A program made the position numbers and the translations under genes. Shown piece after piece: positions 58,201 to 64,000 of a stretch of 64,000 nt of DNA (its first letter is position 1; the number at the start of each line of letters is the position of its first letter). Source of the stretch: Dipylidium caninum (Eukaryota > Platyhelminthes > Cestoda > Cyclophyllidea > Dipylidiidae). The stretch covers positions 1,612,001-1,676,000 of the forward strand of contig QEYB01000448.1 in NCBI GenBank assembly GCA_017562135.1. The letters run 5' to 3'. The notes under the pieces were generated by a model that saw only the letters and a list, made by a program, of their open reading frames with translations, was not told the origin of the DNA and did not search any database.

Positions 58201-60513
58201 GAACAGCTTTAAGCGTTTTCCGTTCTACTTTAGGCGACTACAGACCGTGAAAGTACCCGAGAGCAGTAGATATGGTATTCTAACCATATTTATTTCATAA
58301 AATCATTGCCTTCTTTCCTGCATGATTATTTTATCAATCACAGTGGATAGAGTCTTCAACAGTCTTGCCCTTGTGTACAACGCACCTTGGCCTCTGAATA
58401 TTTGCTTGCATGATCGAGTGTTGGCTAAGTACAACACTGTCTTCTGCTTTTTGGCTCGTGTGAAATACGCCCTTTGGAGCCTGGAGTCTATATTTCACTT
58501 CTTCCGAAGTCATCGTACGTTCAATTTTTGTTAACTCAACAAATTTGTGCTTATTCCCTTTACTTAAACTAAATGCCGCACTCACTTATAGCGGTTTTCA
58601 TTAGATAGGGCAAAAAGGAGGGACACTTCCCTAACTGGCCACAATATTATCCTCTTTTTTATCGTACTTACTATTTTGGAGTGTTTCGTGGAAATCCTCT
58701 ATTTCCTTTTTTGATATCGTTAGGATAAACGTGCTATTGTGACTTATTTTCAACCTGCTGGAGTATCGAGACAAATTCTTGTACCCAGACATTTTGATCT
58801 CTCTTTTCCTCTATTGTCCACAACAAAGCTTTCAATCCTTCTGGTGATCTGCGATATGTCCAGCTTAGCGACTCTTTAAGTAACCTAGTTTTTCTCATTT
58901 ATTTTTTTCAAGACCGTGATTTCGTGCAGAGTGCTGGGCTTTTTTTCGAAATACCCTTAAGTATTGAAAATTTAAATCCGGGGAAATTTCTGAAATGGGT
59001 CGGCGTTAATGCTCGCTTGAATGGTTGTCGACCTCTACTTCCATAATTTTTCCGGTCACGTCATATGTGATTCAGCAACTAAGAAAGTGTGCTGACTCGG
59101 CTTGTATTTCGAAACCAACCACTCTGAACGTGACAGAAGCCCTTGCGAACACTTGATCATAAGCCGTTAAAGAAACTGGCATTTGTCATTAGGGTATTTA
59201 TGGCTAATCGGCAAAACCCATTTTAGCCAACATTTGGGAGGTTTGTTGAGGCTTTTTAAGAATTTTTTCGAAGATAATTTAATGTAGCATTGCAAAGATA
59301 AACGAAGTTATTTTTATTAACAAAGTAGCATTGTGTATTGCTAGTAAGAGTTCAGAAGAAGGTAATCCATGCTTTTCAATGAGGCGTTCTTTGGTTTGAT
59401 CCACTTTCTCCCCAATTAGGTCGTCTTGACTCGGAGTTAGCAGACCTCTACTTCCAGGCATCACTATGGCGATATGAAATGGATCAAGTGGTGCGCAGCC
59501 TTGACACCTACTTATGTCTTCACGCGGTTCAATCTAACTGGAGCGCCTTTGTCAAACGCATTGGAACCTTTCAACTCCCCTCACCTTTGGACGAGCGCTC
59601 AGAGCCTCCGGAAGAGCTAGTCAGGGTTAAAAACCTCGACGAATTGTGCCAAAGTCATGAAGAATGCGTAGACGCCATCATTCAGTGGTACGTGTGGATG
59701 AACGTCTTCCCTTTTTGTCGTTCATTTTAAAGTTCTTTGCGTATGCAGTATCACGATTAAAAGATATTACCTTTGCACCTACCGTTAAAGCACCAATGTT
59801 AACGATTCTTATTTTACATTTTTGCTTTGATGCATTGTTGAACTACTTATTTCTTATTCTTTGGTCATGACAACGGAGAACTAATCTATTTCTGTATTTC
59901 TATTACCGGACTGGATGGTAGTGTCTACAGCTATTTGTCATTCTCTGATTGCCTTGCTTTCTTGTCATACCAGTACGTTCCTGAAGTGAATTACCCGAAC
60001 ATTTAGTTAATAAAAGACGGTGCTCAAAATATCCCACGTAATACCCTTTCGTGCACTGCAGATAAAAGCCAAAAAACTGCAGTGAATCTTAATAGCAGTT
60101 GCAATGAATGCATTAGGACTTGGTGCCTACCCCTTTGATGCCGTCTATGGATCATCCTAAAATCTCCTCAAAAACAATTTTTCGAATAAAACTTATTTGT
60201 CAATTGCTCTTACACGTGAGAAATGTAGGCTAGTTCCGACATGATTCTTTCCAGTTGTTTGATGGACAATGAGGAAGTTAGTTCCAGTGTCCGGGACTCG
60301 ATAGCGGGCCTTCTTGAATCCGTTCATCAATTCCGAATGGCATTGCTGGCGACCCAGGGTCGGGGCCGCGCTGAGTCCAATCGAATCGGCAGGATTGTTG
60401 ACAAATTTCGCCTTCATTCCCAGTCCTTGCATAGGCTTTTGAAGGCTCGTGTATCCAGTAGTCAAACTGGGGCGAAGGAACTTTTGCATTTCATACAACA
60501 TCTCGGCTACTGA
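49226..60513 (+). CDS. TUBGCP6: Gamma-tubulin complex component 6 (22 exons)
   Basis: Exons: 49226-49380, 49410-49549, 49712-49788, 49820-49980, 50058-50091, 50353-50498, 50796-51401, 51963-52145, 52216-52304, 53382-53575, 53783-53916, 54032-54123, 54283-54487, 55725-56070, 56143-56251, 56797-56922, 57341-57485, 57633-57774, 58070-58274, 58344-58514, 59420-59687, 60255-60513. All are GT-AG and phase-consistent, giving 1,328 aa. Exons 7-11 match the GCP6 GRIP1 half: KPYLTEMG, FIHDLLLAHAGVVSHRF, RFLNLWVQGIHEDPFNEFG, NFWQHTVGY. Exons 12-14 encode a charged coiled coil and acidic linker, the site of the long GCP6 insertion. Exons 17-22 are the gamma-tubulin-binding GRIP2 half: VDKCLVEHFVMELRILDHL, APWPLNICLHDRVLAKY, ending HFIQHLGY. 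The protein is part of the gamma-tubulin ring complex that nucleates microtubules at centrosomes. It is shorter than human GCP6 (about 1,800 aa) and lacks its tandem repeats. Exons 5 and 17 are the least certain. Confidence 0.93.
54032..56922 (+). other. GCP6 inter-GRIP insertion (exons 12-16)
   Basis: These exons encode roughly residues 640-932. They begin with a Lys/Arg/Glu-rich coiled-coil stretch (SEAKKRERLRKIHELYNARK, then KEMEANLVAKRLAEEELRD), continue with KARLLEEYAEKMSEVEDRI and pass into an acidic, Ser/Thr/Pro-containing linker. This is the position of the large insertion that distinguishes GCP6 from GCP2-5. In vertebrates it is a Plk4 target and carries tandem repeats; no such repeats occur here. 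Confidence 0.75.
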
Positions 60514-61335
60514 ATCCTTTATACGAGTTTTTTGTACACAAAGTGGCAATATTCTTTCCCAATTTATTTCCATTTTTATATTTATTATGCGTATTGCCTC
60601 ATTCCCTATCACTGTGCAACTTCGAACTGCAATTATCCTTTTATTGGTGTCCACCCTGTGGACAAAGTAGGCCGGGAGTGGGACGTTTTTCGTGTGACAT
60701 ACGAAGATTCGGAAGGAAAGGAGGAGGGCGTCGAGATATTAAGAAGAATTAGGTCGCCTTAATTTTTATTCACATTAATTATCTACGAAGAGGCATGTGG
60801 CAGACGATCTTTTTTGATCTCCAAATTCGCGCTTGGGCATCTTTTACAAACCCAGCTATGGGCGGTTATTTATGAAATGGGGCATAGGAGGCGACGTGAA
60901 TTACAGTTAGGTGTAGTGTGCCTCGGTGGGTAGTGAGAAGCTATAAATCAGAACATGCCTGTAACTGCAAAACCGCATGACAATTGCCGTTGCATGCCTT
61001 TACCCTTTGACGTTAGCATGAGAGAAGACGCCCAAACATTTACCCGAGATGGGCAAAAATACACGTCACTTGGTGCATTTAACACAACAGAATTGACCAG
61101 TGCTTCTTGACTGTAGTTTAACCATTACTTTTGGTTTTGGACGATATTGAGAAACCATTTATGTGAGGATTGAATGTCCCTGAGACACAATAACTTGGTG
61201 CTAGGCTGAAGTCTTCAAATTTGCCGTGATTTGGCGACATGTGCATTGGCTCATGGTTAGGACTCTTTATTAGGCGTATGGAGGCCCTCAAATGAGAAGT
61301 GAGAAAACTCCACTCCACTCATCAAGTCATTTCGT
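60514..61335. other. GCP6 3' flank, no further gene seen
   Basis: This T-rich and then mixed sequence follows the GCP6 stop (TGA at 60,511-60,513). No AATAAA was found close to the stop, so the polyadenylation site is unassigned. Open frames here are short and overlap one another without motifs. Confidence 0.5.
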
Positions 61336-61695
61336 GTGCATCAACTGGGGGTAAATCGGAAGCATAGGAGCAAAACACCGACGGGCACGACAAATTGCCT
61401 GCTCACTACTGGGAAGCTTAACAGTGCTAAATCAGGGGCAATAAATTTGGCGAGCAATTCTCACAGAGCGTCATTATCTGCGCTTCCGGAAGTTAACTCA
61501 GTTAAACGCATGAAAGCCTTTTCTTTCGGATTTCTTAAAAGTTGCCGCTGCCACGAAAAGTGCGGATACGTAAGCTGCGGCCAACCGGGGCTAAATTCGA
61601 GTAATGGGGGCAATAAAGGTGGCCGAACTCAAGTGAAAGCTGAGGATTTGGGCTTATTTAATGCTGACCAGAATGAGATGGACGTCAGCCAGTAG
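61336..61695 (+). CDS. Possible unassigned coding stretch, unknown function
   Basis: A frame of about 119 codons without an ATG near its start ends in a double stop (TAG TAG at 61,693-61,698). The residues are Ser/Asn-rich (HRASLSALPEVNSVKRMKAF), then form a small cysteine cluster (FLKSCRCHEKCGYVSCGQPG). It could be an exon, since an AG acceptor precedes AGC at about 61,368 and a GTAAGC donor follows GGATAC near 61,570. It could equally be chance. I do not recognise a family. It lies between the convergent GCP6 and YjbQ-like genes. Confidence 0.2.
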   Translation: MHQLGVNRKHRSKTPTGTTNCLLTTGKLNSAKSGAINLASNSHRASLSALPEVNSVKRMKAFSFGFLKSCRCHEKCGYVSCGQPGLNSSNGGNKGGRTQVKAEDLGLFNADQNEMDVSQ

Positions 61696-62513
61696 TAGGG
61701 CAAATGTGGTTTGACAACTGTGTGTCGCTTTCACGGACGCTGTTGGATGTATCAACTTGAAATGAGTGGTTTTAAAGGGTGTTGAGAAGACTCGGGAGCT
61801 TGACAGTACAGGCTTCCACTTAATTACTGAACAAATTCCAGTATGCGACTATTTTCATCAACTTTGCAAACAGCGAACGCAGAGGTGGAATAGTAGACGT
61901 TTATTCTTTGGGGAATGGGTCACGTAACCGATTTCAAAAAGGAAAAATGAAAGGTTCGTTACAGCAAGACAAATAGCGACTGCGCCGCGAGTCAAGAATG
62001 ATGTGTTTAGAAGAGGAGAAGGAGGATCAATTAATTTGCTGGTTCGTTCATTTTACATTTTACATCCATTCAAGGTGGCAACCACTTTCCTCGAAGCTAA
62101 AGAGGCAGCACGATTAGAGAAGTATGAGTGGAGGCATACGCCTTCTAGGGGAATCATACATTGCACAACACAACGAAACCGTCTGTGACATTATCAAGAG
62201 AACCATAGCTCCGGCGTAAAGAAACCGGAATGAACAGGCGATACTTTTCCACTGAGCTCAGGATGTGCGGTGAAAGGGCAACGCTTGGCCAAGGCCGTGC
62301 AGTATGCGGCGGCCCGGTAAGCAGTGTGTTTGCCCCAAAATTTTTGCTCTGCGGGGAACCACAACAAGGCACATTTGCATAGAGTTGATGGCAGAAGGAA
62401 AAAAAGCCATAGTCCTCCAATATAGGCTCCGTATAAAACTGACAGGGAGTGCGTTTTCACCCTAAGATTGACTTCCTCGAAATCTCATCTAGCAGTCATT
62501 CCCAAATAAGTTT
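61696..62513. other. Spacer, likely 3' region of the YjbQ-like gene
   Basis: No domain is recognised. On the minus strand an alternative last exon of the neighbouring gene could start after the AG at about 62,490 (TGACTGCTAG) and stop within ten codons, close to where the family normally ends. Confidence 0.45.
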
Positions 62514-62989
62514 TCAAGAGGCAATTGAGACAATAACGAATTTGCAAGGCGGTACCCAGAACTTACACTTCTGATTCCGGTGTTCAATGAACCAGACGCC
62601 CTGCCACGTGCCCAAATTCATTCTGCCGTTGGTGATGGGGATAGTCACATTGGAGCCGCTCAGAATGGCATGTTTGGCATGAGCCGGCTTTTTAGGGAGA
62701 GAAGAATAAGAGATGGGGGAATAATAGGAACCTACCATATCATCGGGCCCCTCGCACGAGTGTTTGTAATTTAACTTCTAGAAAAAAGGGCGTTAAAAGG
62801 CGATGGAACTCACCTCCGGAATCAACCGATTCAGGACCATTTCAATATCATCCCTAGGGGAAGCTCGTAATGCGTGAGAGACTTACTTGACATCGCCATC
62901 CCAACTCTATAAAACGGGGAGGGGGTGGTCAGTGAAAAAGGAAAGTTTACCTACCTCGTTTAGGGTGATGCTGCAGGAGGTGTGTTGCA
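62514..62989 (-). CDS. YjbQ/UPF0047 family protein (5' partial)
   Basis: Minus-strand exons are 62989-62955, 62906-62887 (20 nt), 62853-62814, 62777-62736 and 62687 down to about 62567 or the in-frame stop at 62,514. All phases agree. In order they encode QHTSCSITLNE, SWDGDVK, DDIEMVLNRLIPE, KLNYKHSCEGPDDM and PAHAKHAILSGSNVTIPI then NGRMNLGTWQGVWFIEHRN. The conserved TS-S-T-NE, EGPDDM, and GTWQG-EHR motifs are those of the bacterial YjbQ/UPF0047 family. Members are small, about 140 aa, and some bacterial ones have weak thiamin-phosphate synthase activity; the animal role is unknown. The N-terminal third is not found up to the window end, so the gene begins beyond it. Introns rule out bacterial contamination. 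The last residues depend on whether a GTAAGT at 62,566 is used. Confidence 0.94.
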
Positions 62990-64000
62990 CTAAAATTGAA
63001 ATAAACGTAAAGGTCAAGCGATGATCTACGAGTGCTAAGGCATTTCAACACATGCACCCCCTCCCATCCTACCGAATGAATATTAATTTTGTAAGGAAGT
63101 GTGATTAATGGGTTCCGAGATAGGCTCTTGTGTGAAGTAACGATGTTTGTGAAAGTACAAGTTGCTAAACAAAAACCAATTAAAGTGAAGCGACTCAGAA
63201 AGAGACTAACGGAAATTAAGTGTAGGGACTAGAAAGGCATTAATTTTAGGCGATGGAGTGAAAAGTACGCAGGGGACAAATGGTCCTCAAGGCAAGTGCG
63301 CCCCAAAATTAGAGGAAGGCTCCAAGTCAAGCCAGTTCTTGAGTGCAAAGGGAGACTTGCATTTTCAATAATAGAGGAAATGTAAATTCCCTCTCATAAC
63401 ATCTGGTTGTCCCCGTGTCTGGCGTTTATTAACCTTCTGAAATTGCAAAGCAAATAATCGCGTTTGCACACGAAAGCTTTTCAGTGAGTTTGCCTGACAG
63501 ACATGGTTCCACGCAGAATCATGGGTGGACCAAAAATTTACAATGTGTTAAAAGAACTAGTTGACTGAGATCACCACGGGGACATGGAGCGAGTGGCTCT
63601 TCGAAAGTTAACACTTTTCGACTGTTTCAACACATTTAAGCAGGCAAAAATGGCTGCATTTTCATAGCAAAGCGTATAGCAGTGTGGAAATCTTCGGCAT
63701 CCACGAATACATGACAGCAGGCAGTTAGCCGCACGATTCGGCGCCCACCCCCATCAGAATTAGCGACTCGCCTAATGGAATGACATGTGCACGGAATGGA
63801 GATTTAACGAAGCAGACAGGCTGAAGCCCCCTTCAGCGTGAAACAGTCGAATGAAGAGTCACCGTCTACAACGCTAAACAAGAACTTGATCTTTGAAAAA
63901 CCCCGAAAGAGTAAAGAACGACAACTCGAAGCAGCAAAAAACAATTCAAACATCATAGCAAAAACCTCTATTCGTAAATTTTCGACTCCCAATAGTGAGT
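62990..64000 (-). other. Probable first intron of the YjbQ-like gene
   Basis: The most upstream exon found begins after a good acceptor (TTCAATTTTAG). The preceding exon should encode the start of the domain, and I could not find it in this interval. The sequence is therefore probably intronic and continues past the window edge. No other gene is seen. Confidence 0.45.

Noticed and set aside
60193..60654. 153-codon minus-strand open frame
   Set aside because: It is antisense to the last GCP6 exon, whose sense frame matches the family.

Overview
This is eukaryotic nuclear DNA, most likely from a flatworm (Platyhelminthes), with a parasitic cestode as the best guess. The evidence is multi-exon protein genes with GT-AG introns, several of them extremely short (29, 31, 33, 36, 48 and 50 nt), a 20-nt micro-exon, animal-specific genes (gamma-tubulin complex protein 6, TM2D2, PAGR1, Hakai, a cyclin of the G/I group), large gene-poor flanks and many short microsatellites. 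The species itself is inference. No bacterial operon, CRISPR array, phage or recognisable transposon is seen.

Layout. (1) 1-11.8 kb: no supported gene. (2) 11.8-16.2 kb, plus strand: a six-exon cyclin G/I-type gene with a CCAAT/TATA promoter, a microsatellite-filled second intron and a long 3' region ending near an AATAAA. (3) 16.2-40.3 kb: 24 kb without a confident gene. It holds a CpG/GC-rich promoter-like island at 20.8-21.1 kb, two cysteine-rich open stretches with strong third-position GC bias (19.5 kb plus strand, 20.3-20.5 kb minus strand) that may be exons of an undescribed secreted protein gene, and many simple repeats. (4) 40.3-48.4 kb, minus strand: a tight cluster in the transcription order TM2D2, PAGR1, Hakai (CBLL1). 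(5) 49.2-60.5 kb, plus strand: a complete 22-exon gamma-tubulin complex component 6 gene (about 1,328 aa by my splice model), divergent from TM2D2. (6) 62.5-63.0 kb, minus strand: the 3' part of a YjbQ/UPF0047-family gene cut into tiny exons; its 5' end lies beyond the window.

The genes do not form one pathway. They are housekeeping or regulatory: cell-cycle control (cyclin), microtubule nucleation (GCP6), m6A-writer/ubiquitin biology (Hakai), H3K4 methyltransferase complex (PAGR1) and membrane/endolysosomal biology (TM2D2). All exon boundaries were read by eye from splice signals, reading-frame continuity and remembered family motifs. They are frame-consistent end to end but not tested against transcripts.

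The most unusual points are: a Ser-Arg-rich N-terminus spliced onto the RING-HYB domain of Hakai; two alternative Hakai C-termini set by a 76-nt optional intron; a frame switch at a poly-Q tract in PAGR1; the 239-bp spacing of TM2D2 and PAGR1; and the cysteine-rich candidate exons flanking the GC-rich island.
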